A stretch of 64,000 bases of DNA from Castanea sativa. Taxonomy: Eukaryota; Streptophyta; Magnoliopsida; Fagales; Fagaceae. The notes under the pieces are model-generated. The model did no database searches, had not been told where the DNA came from, and was given only the letters and a program-made list of their open reading frames with translations. This document shows positions 11,887 through 22,600 of this stretch, piece after piece. The stretch is taken from the NCBI RefSeq assembly GCF_040712315.1, contig NC_134019.1:33575873-33639872 (forward strand), in the 5' to 3' direction. A program made the translations under genes and the position numbers. Position 1 is the first letter of the stretch, and each line of letters starts with the position of its first letter.

Positions 11887-13038
11887 AGAGACCTCATCGT
11901 GTAAGGGTCTAAGCTTTTGCCAAGTGGCACCTTCTATGAAGTTTCTCTACAATCATCCAACTCTTCCATTAATTTCCTGAGTTTACACCACAACTCTCTC
12001 TCTTCTTCATGTCTTTTAGTATACCAAATGTTTCAGTTTTTTTTTTTTTAATAATAAAAAGGGATACTAATAACTAATGAGATCGAGATAGATAATCTTC
12101 TAGCGTTTATGTTGCCTCAATTACACAAATCCATATCTTTTATTTACTATAATCATTATTATTTTATTTTATTCCATGGGAATCCTTATTATTTTATGGT
12201 GATGAATTTACTTACAAACATCTCATAAACAAAGTCTCCCTTCTTTGTTAGTCTTTTTTTTTTTTTTTGGTACGGCAAGTTTTTACGTTAGTTATATAAA
12301 AAGCTTCTGCCTTTATGATTGTGTAGATGCATTAATCACAACTTGCCTCCAAAATGACATTTTGGTTTTTGCCTATTTGTTTTCACATAATGTATATTAT
12401 CAATACTTTGCTATAATGATTAATGTAGGATTTTCTAAACCTTTGACTTCCTAACCTCTCTCTCACGCATTGCCTTCCCCTCTCAACTTTGACTACATGC
12501 CTCCATTCTCTTTCTTTCTCTCTTAAAAAAATTTCTTTCTCTTTAAAAAAAAAACCTTTAATAGTTAAATTTCCTAAACTACTGCTACTCTCAAATTTTG
12601 TTTCCATACTCACAATTTTTTAAAACGCCAGGCCAATAGAAGAAACCTATTGCTCTTGTGATCTTTTGTTGTAACCAGTGGCTATCCATCACACATTAAG
12701 TGGCCTTCACATGTATGAGTTCAAGCTATCTTTTGTTACTTCCAAAATTCATTTCTTCACTTACAATTGGTAGGGTTAAGATCGTGAGATTCTGTGTTTT
12801 GCTATTTTCTTTTATAGGTTGTGTTATTGTGTATATTGATTTTTAAAAGATGCTTGAAGTCTAGAACTGAGAAGTTGATGATTGTTTATTGTAGTGTAAA
12901 AAGTCTCATTGTCATTGTCCTTTCAAGATTGTTTAATCTTAGCATATGGCTTGAGTAGACTGGTCTTTTCAAAATAAACAAAAGCTAAACCTGCTTTAAA
13001 TCATAAATTGGATTATAGGGATCAATTAGTTATCATCT
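11201..13038. other. Spacer with microsatellite and possible further MITE
   Basis: No gene. Contains 'ctatgtttggttt' twice near 11300-11355, a phrase often seen at MITE ends, an (AT)n tract at 11823-11883, and pyrimidine-rich DNA around 11580-11650 and 12450-12545. No clear second terminus was found, so no element is called. Confidence 0.5.
11823..11883. repeat. (AT)n microsatellite
   Basis: About 30 uninterrupted AT units, the longest such tract in the window. Confidence 0.95.
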
Positions 13039-13049
13039 AGGGTGGAGGG

Positions 13050-13222
13050 TTTTTTTTTTTTTTTTTTTTTTTTATACAAGATAGAAATTCTATTCTAGCC
13101 AAATCTTAGTGTATATGTGTGTGAAGCGCTCTTTTAGAGACTTGAACCCTGATCCTTACTCTCCATACCCCACAAATACTTATACTTGTGGAGTAATCAT
13201 CACACCAAGAGTGTGCGGTGGG
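13050..13222 (-). mobile_element. tRNA-derived SINE, family 1, copy 1
   Basis: Read on the minus strand it begins with a tRNA-like head: an A-box-like TTGGTGTGATGATTACTCC and, further on, the B-box GGTTCAAGTCTC. It ends in a long poly(A), seen as a T-run at 13050-13075 on the plus strand. It is flanked by perfect 11-bp target duplications AGGGTGGAGGG at 13039-13049 and 13223-13233. The same family interrupts an LTR at 52353. Confidence 0.9.
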
Positions 13223-13685
13223 AGGGTGGAGGGGATTTAGTCAATGGTAATTGAATTTGCAGAGGAAAAACAACACGACTATTCAATCCGCATTCTTAAG
13301 ACTCCAAAGCTTCTTCCTCAAGTAAGTCTCTTGATATTTCAATAAAGAAATACATATTGACTTTTTTCCTACAATAAATTGAGTTTTGGGGTTTTTTTTT
13401 TTTTTTGTTGAGTTTTGGTTTAATGATGATTGTATAATGATCTATATGTTGTGTGTGCTTTCTTTTCTATGAATTTCAATAATGGATGAATCAAGGATTT
13501 TAGCATTTGGTTCATTAAGATTTTTTTTAAAAAAAATTCTTAATTTCATCTTAATTTCATTATTATGTTTAGCTTTTGTTACTTCTTATAATAAACTCAT
13601 TACTAACAAAGTTCTATGAAAATTATGGTATAATATATGTACAATATTCTCCAAAATTATCTTGCATAAAACATTACAATATTAT

Positions 13686-13713
13686 CCGTGCATCGCACGG
13701 GCAAATTACTAGT
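13686..13713 (+). mobile_element. Helitron 3' terminus
   Basis: A perfect short hairpin CCGTGC-ATC-GCACGG (13686-13700) is followed after eight bases by CTAGT (13709-13713), matching the hairpin-plus-CTRRT end of plant Helitrons. The 5' TC end could not be placed, so the element's extent to the left is unknown. No Rep/helicase coding is present, so it would be non-autonomous. Confidence 0.6.
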
Positions 13714-14250
13714 TTAACACAATGGACAATTATTGGTTTATATTTATTGCTCATATAAGTTGTACATTTTGTACCAGACTGTTTTTTGATTTCTTTTAAA
13801 TGCTGCAGTAATTTTTCATTAAAAAAAAATTATGTATACATTTGTTTAGTCTATAATGTACATAAAAAAATGAAATGAAATGTAAACTAATAATTTTCCT
13901 AACTCAATAAACGGTCCAAATTGATTAAGCAGAGAATGATGAAAAAAAAAAAAAAAAAAGGCAAGCAAAGAGAGAATAATTGGATAAGAGGTCTATCTTC
14001 ATTGGCAAACCAATTTACTCTTTACTTTTTCTTGGCCAGCATTTAAAGGGGCACTATTTTTCCTTTTTTGTTCTCAATAACCTCATCTGCTTAGCTTGTC
14101 TACCAATCATTCTCTTTCCCACCTTATCCATTGTCTTCCATCTCTCACCATACAAAGTTTCATTTTCTTCCCTCCCTCCCACTATCATTTACTTCCATAT
14201 ACTTAACAAACAACTCTTCATAAACCAACCATCACAAAAAAAAAAAAAAG
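13714..14250. promoter_or_regulatory. petM upstream region
   Basis: Contains GATAAG (13983-13988, an I-box-type element common in light-regulated promoters) and the palindrome ATTGGCAAACCAAT near 14000, which holds a CCAAT box on each strand. The final part is the likely 5' UTR first exon, ending at 14250 before a GT donor. Promoter function is inferred. Confidence 0.4.
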
Positions 14251-14353
14251 GTATATTCTTGTCATTTTAAAACACTTCCTTACTAATCTTTTTGCATCTT
14301 TTGTGTAATAAGTATTTTAGTTTTTTGCTCTCTTTTTTTTTTTTTTTTTTCAG
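14251..14353 (+). other. Probable 5' UTR intron of petM
   Basis: An AAG|GTATAT donor at 14251 and a T-rich tract ending in TTTCAG at 14353 bracket 103 bases just upstream of the start codon at 14360. No coding sequence is interrupted. Splicing is inferred from consensus only. Confidence 0.55.
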
Positions 14354-14359
14354 ATAACA

Positions 14360-14725
14360 ATGGCCACACTATCTCCACCGACCATTACTGCTACTTCTAC
14401 CACTACCATTGCCAGCTCTAGGAGGATGAAGAAGAATGTGAATTACATAACAGGGCTGAACGCTTTCGGTGGGTTGAAGGCTCACAACAGTGTAGCCTCA
14501 CTAGGCCTTCCTGTATGCACTGAGCAATCCTTTGCAAAGGTTGTGAGCTCCTTAAAAGTTCCATCAAAGAGCAAAGGTAGAGGTGGGGGAGCTCTATCTT
14601 CTACCTGTAATGCTGCTGGTGAGATATTCAAGATTGCAGCCATCATGAATGGGCTGACTCTTGTTGGAGTGGCAGTGGGGTTTGTTCTTCTTCGAATTGA
14701 AGCTTTTGTTGAAGAGTCTGAGTGA
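14360..14725 (+). CDS. petM: Cytochrome b6f complex subunit 7 (PetM), chloroplast precursor
   Basis: A 121-codon single-exon gene. PetM is a small one-helix subunit of the thylakoid cytochrome b6f complex, which passes electrons from plastoquinol to plastocyanin. Residues 1 to about 83 look like a chloroplast transit region, rich in Ser/Thr at the start, with the stretch '[20 protein letters not shown]' that I recognise from plant PetM precursors. The mature part follows 'SSTCNAA': [20 protein letters not shown], a single transmembrane helix (about residues 88-112), and a short acidic tail ending VEESE. The length matches plant precursors. ATG 14360 is the only start that gives the transit peptide and lies right after the predicted 5' UTR intron. 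A nuclear gene, expected to be light-regulated. Confidence 0.92.
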   Translation: MATLSPPTITATSTTTIASSRRMKKNVNYITGLNAFGGLKAHNSVASLGLPVCTEQSFAKVVSSLKVPSKSKGRGGGALSSTCNAAGEIFKIAAIMNGLTLVGVAVGFVLLRIEAFVEESE

Positions 14726-15952
14726 GGATTTTATTTTTAACAACTTCTGTTGTTTTATGTTTTTCTTTTTTCATCAAGATTGTAATTCTCTTTAGTCTTT
14801 CTTTCAATTGATGTAGAACTGAATTGCTTTTGGATATTAAACAAAAACAAAATTTGCAAATTGAGCTTCCTTTAAAAACACATATCAAAGAGAAGGATGA
14901 TAAACAAGTTTCTATTTTGGTTTGATTATTATTATTATTATTATTATTATTTTGAGAAGAGGTTTGATTAAAGTTTGATGGTAATGAAAAGGGTTTATTT
15001 GCTAAGTTCTTATGTTTGCTACTTTAACTGGTATCAATCTGTCATTATTTAAATTCTACTTGATTTTTTTTAAAGTATATTGTTAGGTATATTTTTTGGT
15101 TGGGTTAGTTTGTCGAGTTAGAGGTTGGCATATTAATTAAGGAATGGAATTATAATGTTAAACATGACAAATTATTTGGAATTCGACCAATATTTACTAA
15201 TTTAATGAATATAAATATATATATATAATTGGTTTCAAAAAAATATATATAATTAATACTTTTTTTTTTAGAAAAATAACTAATACAATTCTAATGGTAC
15301 ACTAGTATCGATCGTACCAAAATATTTTATTTCCTAATCCAATTGAAACGGCCTTTTGTATGGTGTTGACAACATTGTTTGAGACAAGCAACTTGTAATT
15401 TTCTAATTTTATAAACCAAGTAATAAATGATTTGAGATTGAGCCGAAGGCCCAGACTAACCAACTTAAAATGGTTGAAGTAGATGATACAATTACTCCAT
15501 GGCTACCCTCTATACTCTATAGAGAGCAAAACTTAGGTACATTTTTATATTAGGTTATCAATTAAATTTAATCATATAAATTTTTTTTTTGAGTAAATCA
15601 TATAACTTATTGATTAATACAAAACAACCATGTAATGTAACTTATTGGCTTATTAGTCAATGCACTTGTAAAATTATAGCTTCCAAAGCCACGTGATTGA
15701 ATTTTATTGGACAACTTAAGGTATAGCAATTAAAGAATTTAAGCTAAGTTTTACTACTCCATGGAAACATAAGTATCAAGGAAGATATAGCCCGAATGTT
15801 CCAAAATTCACTCAGGTCTCACTGGTTTGAGTCTCAACAGGCTTGGTACTCAAGCCTATAAAAAACTATAGTAGCAACCTCAGTTGGATTTAGTGAGGGG
15901 CAAAAATGATTGGGAAGACAGCTTGAGCAGGAAACCTGAATTCACACCAGGA
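14726..15952. other. Spacer downstream of petM
   Basis: No gene. Includes the petM 3' UTR, an (ATT)n tract near 14930-14951 and AT-rich anonymous DNA. Confidence 0.6.
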
Positions 15953-15960
15953 CTTTGTCA

Positions 15961-16092
15961 TTTTTTTTTTTTTTTCTCTCTCTTGGAGTAGTAAATTACA
16001 CGCAATCAAAATGGGACTTGAACCCACAATCTCACCCTCCAGCTAACCCTTGCAAGGGGAGGCAGTGCCAATTAAGCTAGAGTTCATTGGCC
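15961..16092 (-). mobile_element. tRNA-derived SINE, family 2, copy 1
   Basis: On the minus strand: 'AACTCTAGCTTAATTGGCA' (A-box region), a G/C-rich insert, then GTGGGTTCAAGTCCCA (B-box) and a poly(A) tail at the low-coordinate end. Target duplications of at least eight bases, CTTTGTCA, are at 15953-15960 and 16093-16100. The tRNA resemblance is that of a SINE head; there is no complete cloverleaf, so it is not a tRNA gene. Confidence 0.85.
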
Positions 16093-16391
16093 CTTTGTCA
16101 TTTCATATTTCAAACTAAATGAGTCATAATTGAACTTTGCCCTTCAAATTTTTCCACACACTTCAAGATGAGTATCATCTTAGTAACTAAATAAGTTATA
16201 TCACATCATATAGTATACCACCGGTATAATGATACAACTCCTGATACAATTATTCATGGGGGCACTACAAATCTGTAGAGATATGCCCCTAGAGTTCACA
16301 TTTATCAATGGCGACTCTAATTTAATCTATATGTTAAGTGCTCTGTGACCTCAAAAGGTCGTGACTTGCAAGGTTTGACATACTTCAATTG

Positions 16392-17279
16392 TTATGGATG
16401 AGGTTGCTTGAAGCCATCAATTAATACAGGGAGATCCACACCTCTACTGTGAAGTTGTTCATACTCAGTTGATTGTCCCCTTAGGGTGCATTTTCCAGCT
16501 AATTTCAAGCAAATACATCCTGTAAATATCAATATTCCAGAAAGCATCCAACTGAATTGCAAATTAGCCAGTGCTTTAGCTCTCATATCAGCCTCATCAG
16601 AGTTGCAACTGACTGCTCCAAGCATGTTATCACTGCTAGCCTCAGTCAAAACCATAACACAACCTTTTGGGACAAACTGAGGAGCCCATAGCATAATTCC
16701 CATTATCATAAACCAGCAGCCTTGGAGCACAACTGAAATCGAAAGAACAAGAGCTGCAGGAAAACTAGTGGGAAAACAAGTTGCTGCCAGGGCTACTATG
16801 AAAGAGATAAACACGATGAGCTGCAATAGCCAATGGTAGTGGCCTTCAAGTCCAACATGGTCAGCAGAGTGGAAATGAAGTAGAAAAAGTTCTTGACCAA
16901 AGACAGTGGCTGCAAGGATTCCAACAACTCCAGAGAGGATCTCTAATGAATGAGTCAGCTCTGCAGAAAGGGTAAAACCTGCAAAAATAACCAGGTGGAG
17001 GAACATGGTTGCATGCTCAAAGCTGTCAAGCCTGAAAGCAAAACGAAAGAAAGGGTAGTCCAGAACTTGCATAAGTATTGCAAAAACTGAAAAACACAGG
17101 ATGAAAATAAGCTCCAAGTGTTTAAGTTTCGATAGAGAGCCACCAAATGGGTACCAAAACCTTATTCTGAAGTTAGCAGGGCCTTTGAGAAAGTAGGCTC
17201 TAATTGTGTTGATGGTGTGCCATAGACCTAAGAGAGTGAGTGCCAAACCAGGTACTATGTGCCCAACAAATGTACCCAT
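16392..17279 (-). CDS. DUF716 / TMEM45-like multi-pass membrane protein
   Basis: 295 codons, single exon. The start chosen at 17279 gives MGTFVGHIVPG, the usual N-terminus of plant DUF716 proteins; the frame is open to 17333, but the extra 18 residues are not typical. Several hydrophobic segments predict about seven membrane spans: LALTLLGLWH, LELIFILCFSVFAILMQV, ATMFLHLVIFAGFTLSAE, ILSGVVGILAATVFG, WLLQLIVFISFIVALAATC, LVLSISVVLQGCWFMIMGIM and WMLSGILIFTGCICLKLAG. The His-rich loop 'LLHFHSADHVGLEGHYHW' is the family hallmark. The biochemical role of plant members is not established; tobacco and rice relatives have been linked to stress or defence. The length is normal for the family. Confidence 0.9.
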   Translation of the reverse strand: MGTFVGHIVPGLALTLLGLWHTINTIRAYFLKGPANFRIRFWYPFGGSLSKLKHLELIFILCFSVFAILMQVLDYPFFRFAFRLDSFEHATMFLHLVIFAGFTLSAELTHSLEILSGVVGILAATVFGQELFLLHFHSADHVGLEGHYHWLLQLIVFISFIVALAATCFPTSFPAALVLSISVVLQGCWFMIMGIMLWAPQFVPKGCVMVLTEASSDNMLGAVSCNSDEADMRAKALANLQFSWMLSGILIFTGCICLKLAGKCTLRGQSTEYEQLHSRGVDLPVLIDGFKQPHP

Positions 17280-18779
17280 TGAAGCTCCTGTTTTCAGAGA
17301 TTGGAGGAGGCTTACCTTTCTGGCAATGCCCACGCAGACCTTAAGTACATGAAGCTATTGCAGATATCTTGCAACCGACAATTCTAAAAGCTGACGCAAG
17401 TTCATTGTGATAATCTATTCAAACATTTGGTGCTTGGTGCATGTTGCATGGATTTCCACAAACAAGATTGCATGAAATGACATCCAATTACGTGCACTAA
17501 TGTAAAAGCTTCAAAGCCTAGTAAGGAAAAAAAGATTGATGCTTTAACTTTTTTCTTTTTCTTTTTTCCTCTTGCTACACTGGTCGTGTTATCATATCTT
17601 TTACCCTTTTTTGGGGGGTTAGTGGTGACTTAGGACCATGAAAACTGAGTCTTATTGGTAAAAAATGTTGCTGATTTGGGAGGTCATGATAATCTTTTTA
17701 CTATTTTTTAAGAATAGCAACAATAAGCTACACTGAAAGTGAGAGGTAGTCCTCAAAAAGGGAAAGGGAGGAGGGGAATACATTTTAAACCTTATAATTC
17801 ATGTGCTATAACAAATTAAATGTTGTAATTTCAAAAGTAACAAATTAAATCCTCAACCTATATTAAGGTTTACCTTTTAAATAAATAAACAAAAATCATA
17901 ATTTGTTACTTTTGAGTTTTGAAGTTATAGGGTTTAATTCTAAACTATTGGGATTATAATGAAATTTTTCCAAAAATAAATAAATAAAAGTATACCTCTG
18001 TTTTCATAGGATGAACCCAAAACCTTATTAAACAAAGAGAACTAGTTTTTAATTAAAAAGATTGGCGATTGCTCAGTGTCATTCACTCTTATGTTTACCA
18101 AGGTGGGATTCCACTAATGAAATCATATGAGACAACCAGTTTGCTGATAAGGCCCACACCCAACTATTAGAGATTTTGAGAGGACCACGCATGATTTCCC
18201 TACTGCATGTAGTGGAAAGAGCAGTGTCTCCAATATATCGCGCCAAATAAGGCTTTCCCCACTTATTAAAGAAATCCAGTGGATCGTATTTGACTAAAGG
18301 ATTCCATAATGATTGTAAAGCTGTATGATGCTGAATCAGTGAATGGAAAATCCTTGCAATAGGAAAAGCTGATAATTCCTTGGCACCTGGAAAAGAATAT
18401 GCTATTTGGAACTGTGGCTAAGGAAGTCACGAGAATAGCATTTGAGCAAAAAATTCTTAATCTAACAAAGTTAAGGAATTGCATCAAAGCTTTCACTGAA
18501 AAAAATAATAATAATAAAGCAAAAAAAGGAAAAGCACCCAAAAAGAGTTGGCATCTTTAAGTACTTATATGCTATCATACTTCCAAGATAATGTGAAAAC
18601 CACTTCAACAACAGAACCATTGTAGTAGGCCTCGTTACATCGACCATTACTTTCACAATAGTTAGTAATTTAGCTTTGGAGATCAAATTAATAAAACCAT
18701 TAAGGACCTGGGTAAGTCCTCTAATTACTATTGTCAGACATCATGACTTAGTGACCCCAGAGTTACAGAATAGAAAGCT
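17280..18779. other. Spacer upstream of the TMEM45-like gene
   Basis: No gene. At about 17790-17960 two stretches are partly complementary ('gtaacaaattaaatc' against 'aatttgttacttttg'), suggesting a decayed MITE. The rest is anonymous. The promoter of the minus-strand gene should lie just above 17280. Confidence 0.5.
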
Positions 18780-18898
18780 ATAATATTTCTTCTATTGGTA
18801 AGTTACACACCCAATGAGTTTTGAACCCACAAGCCACAATCTTAACCTTCCCTTAGAACTTATTAGGGGAGGTGTCAGCTGAGCTAGAGCTCTTTAGC
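18780..18898 (-). mobile_element. tRNA-derived SINE, family 2-like, copy 2
   Basis: On the minus strand: 'GAGCTCTAGCTCAGCTGACA' (A-box region) followed by 'CCTCCCCTAATAAG', then GTGGGTTCAAAACTCATTGG (B-box region) and 'GTGTAACTTACC'. Related to the copy at 15961. The poly(A) and target duplications are decayed, so the ends are approximate. Confidence 0.65.
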
Positions 18899-19437
18899 AT
18901 TACAAAACAGTTATAATTGACAAAGGAAAGTAATATTATAGACTTTACTGCAAAGAAAGATGGAAAAATATTATTTTGCTGAGTTTTTTCTCTTGCATCT
19001 AGGCGTCTAGCATTCAGTCTAGTTAGAGCAATTTTCCACTCTAGAGTTATCACAAAATTTTGAAAATCTTCCCAGCTATTGTTTTGCTTTACAAAATCGG
19101 TCTCTGTCGAAAGTATGCATGATACTTTATTCCTTTTACAACATCAAGTATATACAACGGTAATATTCAGGGCTGTATGACAAATAAAGGATGCGTATGA
19201 AATTAAACACGTTGTATAATCTTACAATGATTCATTTCAGAAGGCAATACTGCTGCTCCATAAACCAGATTCAATTTTTCTGAACTTACTGTTACATATC
19301 TAGTCAATGATGTAGACTTACAAGCTCAGCATGTCAACAAGGCAGCGCTCAAAGCAAGAAGTGACCAAAAAAAACCTCTGCTTCTAGAAAACCTATTCCT
19401 ATGCAAAACTTTTGAACACTGGGCAGAAAAAAAAAAT
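18899..19437. other. Spacer, 3' flank of PPR gene
   Basis: Nothing recognisable. Probably includes the PPR 3' UTR. Confidence 0.5.
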
Positions 19438-21378
19438 TTAACAATCACCATTTCCCACAGAGTTATCATCTTTGCCAATCCCTTCAATTAAAGAGAGATA
19501 GGTGCTGTCATCAGGCGTTATCCCTTTACTTGTCATTTCTCTGAGGAGCTCTTCAGCATGATCGGCTTCTTGGTTTTTGCTTAGACCTTTTATAAGGGCA
19601 TTGTAAGTAAGAAGTGTGGGATTGAAACCTATACTCAACATCTCATCCCGAACTCTCAATGCATCCTTGATATCACCTCTTCTACTATAGCCACTAATGA
19701 GAGTATTGTAACTAATATGATCTGGCTTGATCCCCCTTCTCTTCATCTCATTGAGAAGTTCACGAGCTTCTTCAACTTTCCCCTCCCTACAGTGCCCTTG
19801 CATTAATGTATTGTAAGTCACTTCATCAGGAGGAACCTTCATCCTATCCATCTCTTTCAAAAGTGAAAATGCACGGTCCATGCTACCATTAGCACAGTGA
19901 CCATCAATCAAGGCGTTGAACATTACAAGATCTGGCAACACACCTTTACGTTGTATCCTCTCAAATAAATCATCTGCTTCCTTCATTCTATTGCGTTTAC
20001 TCAAAACATAAATGAGTGAGGTATAAGTTACCCCTGTAGGCTGAATCCCTTTAGTCATCATCTCATCATGGAGCCTAAAAGCCTTTATTGCATTTCCACA
20101 TCTGCAATACCCATTAATCAAGATATTATATGTAATGGCATCAGGAACCAAACCTTTCTCTCCCATTTCCTTTATCAAATCATCAGCCTCACTCATTTTA
20201 GCCTCTAAAAACAATGCATGAATTAACAAATTGTAAGTTGACACACTTGGCATTATGCCCTTCCTAACCATCTCATCCCTATAACAAAAAGCCATCTCCA
20301 AATTCCCTTTATTGCAATACCCATCAATCAAAGCATTGTATGTCACAGCACTTGGAACCAACCCATTGTCCACCATTTTACCAAGTAGCCCAGATGCCTC
20401 CTCAAGTTTTCCCTCCTTACACATCCCACTAATAAGCGAACCATAGGTGTATGAATCTGGTTCAACACCTTTGCCTTTCATGGATTTAACAATCATTTGA
20501 GCCACTTCAACCTTCCCTCTAGAACAAAACCCATGTACTAGCGTATTATATGTGACAATATTAGGCTTAATCCCTAAACCCTCCATAAACCCAATAAACT
20601 CCTTCGCCTTCTTCAACTTCCCTTCCTTACACAACACATTAATCATTATATTAAATGTATACACGCTCGATTTTATCCTCAACCTAAACATCTCAGCGTA
20701 CAAAACCCACGCTGCCTGCGTTCTATTCACCTTTGACAACAAACTCAACATATCATTACAAGTTTCAATCTTGGGTACAATACCCTTTTCCTTCATCATA
20801 TTAAAACACTCAAAAGCCTCATCAGCCCTCTTCAATTCACAGCAAGCCCTGATCAACAAATCAAAAACAATACTACTTCTTATACTCAAACTATCACGGG
20901 CAAGCCCCAACTCGTTGAAAATCACTCCAATTGAAGCGATGCCACTAGAAATGGCTTGCTTTAAGAGTTGTATAGTGGCCTTTGGTGATGGGAGGCGGGC
21001 AACAATGGCGATGGCAAGGCAACAGGTTTTGATATCAAGATGATGGAACTCAATGTGTGCTATAAACTCAAGAACAAGCTGAGGGGTTTTGTGAAGGTTG
21101 AATAGGGTGGTGGAGATTAGAGAGGGAGTGAGGTTTGGCGCAAGGTGTTTGATCAAATGCCATTGAGAAGATTGGATGGAGTTTTGGATGTAGTTCAGGG
21201 TGATTGGTGGAGGGTTCGCCGTGGCATATTGAGGGAGGGTCTGGGTTTGTGAAGAGCTGTTTGGTTGAGGGGTTGAAGAGAAAAGAGCAAGGGAGGGAGA
21301 TGAATCTATGGGGAAGAGGATGGGCTTGAGCTTGTGGTGTTTGAATGCTTGCAAATTGAGTATTTTGTGGGGAATCAT
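19438..21378 (-). CDS. P-class pentatricopeptide repeat protein, organelle-targeted
   Basis: 646 codons, intronless as usual for the family. PPR proteins bind RNA in mitochondria or chloroplasts and act in transcript stabilisation, splicing or translation. The N-terminus (basic, Ser-rich, no early acidic residues) looks like an organellar presequence. From about residue 168 there are 13 consecutive 35-residue P-type repeats without gaps, plus a partial 14th; typical starts are IVTYNTLVHGFC, AVTYNALIDGYC and EVTYNTLMQGHC, and typical ends are GIKPD, GVEPD and GLVPD. There is no E, DYW or SMR domain, so an RNA-editing deaminase role is unlikely. It resembles Arabidopsis At2g15630 (annotated mitochondrial) from memory; orthology is unchecked. 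The start at 21378 gives the presequence; the stop is at 19438. Confidence 0.95.
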   Translation of the reverse strand: MIPHKILNLQAFKHHKLKPILFPIDSSPSLALFSSTPQPNSSSQTQTLPQYATANPPPITLNYIQNSIQSSQWHLIKHLAPNLTPSLISTTLFNLHKTPQLVLEFIAHIEFHHLDIKTCCLAIAIVARLPSPKATIQLLKQAISSGIASIGVIFNELGLARDSLSIRSSIVFDLLIRACCELKRADEAFECFNMMKEKGIVPKIETCNDMLSLLSKVNRTQAAWVLYAEMFRLRIKSSVYTFNIMINVLCKEGKLKKAKEFIGFMEGLGIKPNIVTYNTLVHGFCSRGKVEVAQMIVKSMKGKGVEPDSYTYGSLISGMCKEGKLEEASGLLGKMVDNGLVPSAVTYNALIDGYCNKGNLEMAFCYRDEMVRKGIMPSVSTYNLLIHALFLEAKMSEADDLIKEMGEKGLVPDAITYNILINGYCRCGNAIKAFRLHDEMMTKGIQPTGVTYTSLIYVLSKRNRMKEADDLFERIQRKGVLPDLVMFNALIDGHCANGSMDRAFSLLKEMDRMKVPPDEVTYNTLMQGHCREGKVEEARELLNEMKRRGIKPDHISYNTLISGYSRRGDIKDALRVRDEMLSIGFNPTLLTYNALIKGLSKNQEADHAEELLREMTSKGITPDDSTYLSLIEGIGKDDNSVGNGDC

Positions 21379-22096
21379 TTTGGCAAGAAGGACAGATGAT
21401 TCCGAAATCTAAGGGCTGAAACCTAAGCGTGTTTTCAAGACCTGGATGGGCTTCAGTTTACAACTTTCAACCCCTTCTTTTGTTGTTAATAGTCTGACTA
21501 GCATTGGCAATACCCATGTTAACTGTGCCTATTGAGTTCTAGGTGGTGATGAGCAATGCATTCCCTGTAAAAGATAAGCATATAATACATCACAATATGA
21601 AATAATAAATATATAACACAAGTAAAGGCAGTGCAAAGAAATAAAATTTAAACATCATCCTTTTACCCCATTGACATTGCATGCTACAATGTTAAGAACA
21701 TTACACTTGCTAAGAAAAAATCATAGATATTACATTTGTCTCGCTCAAAAGTATCGCCTTCAAAAGCATTCGGAAGTCTTACTTCCATACCTATGAACCA
21801 CATTTCAACTAAAAAAAGGAGTAAATCATAGGAAGACATTAAAAAGAAAGACCAAGTTCATTTCACTTTCTAAAAAGCTCAATTAGATTATACAAAGCAC
21901 CTATATACCCAACAACCATAGACAAGAGAGAAACCTCAAAAGTTCAATTAACACTGAATAAAACATAAAACACTAACTTTCCCAACTCATCCATTAACAC
22001 AGACTCACTAAAAAAAAAAAAAAAAAACAGATGCAATGAGGAAATGCTGCATTTTAGCCTTAAAAAGTAAAAGAAAAGAGAAATACACACCGACTA
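21379..22096. other. Spacer between PPR gene and hAT element
   Basis: PPR promoter side and anonymous AT-rich DNA. No gene seen. Confidence 0.55.
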
Positions 22097-22264
22097 GTGA
22101 AGGCTTGGGGTGGCAAATGGGTGGGCTTGGGTGGGCTTAATTGAGTTGGGTATATAAAACTCATTTATCCATTAAAACCCATTTAACTAATTGTTTTTAA
22201 CCCAAATCCAACTCAACCCAATTATTATGGGTAAACTCCAACCCACCCAATTACCCAATTATCA

Positions 22265-22600
22265 AAATTACCAAAATGCAATTAAAGTGAAAATGACCAA
22301 AGTATTCTAAAATCTTCAAAAATGACCAAAATACCCCAAAATCTAAAAATTACGAAAATACCCCTAAAACCCAAAAAATGACCAAAATACCCCCAAAATC
22401 CAATAAAATGACCAAAATACCCCCGAAGCCCAAAAAATGACCAAAATACCCCCCGAAACCCAAAAATTACCAAACTACCCCGAAACCCAAAAAATGACCA
22501 AAATACCCCCAAAGTCCAAAAAATGACCAAAATACCCCTGAAGTCATAAAATGACCAAAATACCCCCGAAACCTAAAAATGACCAAAATACCCCCAAATG
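22265..22600. repeat. Imperfect short tandem repeats inside the hAT element
   Basis: About a dozen copies of a 25-30 base unit built around 'aaaatgaccaaaataccccc'. The minus-strand frame through it gives repeated Phe-Gly-Phe-Arg-Gly-like residues and is an artefact of the repeat. Confidence 0.9.

Noticed and set aside
15961..16092. tRNA gene on the minus strand
   Set aside because: A- and B-box-like motifs are present but no complete cloverleaf can be folded; the poly(A) and target duplications show a SINE.
17280..17333. Upstream in-frame Met of the TMEM45-like gene
   Set aside because: The 18 extra residues are not typical; plant relatives begin MGTFVGH.
20552..21043. 163-codon plus-strand frame
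   Set aside because: Antisense shadow of the PPR gene; its composition follows the PPR codons.
22282..22530. Minus-strand frame with Phe-Gly-Phe-Arg-Gly-like repeats
   Set aside because: Produced by the short tandem repeat in the hAT element, not a protein.
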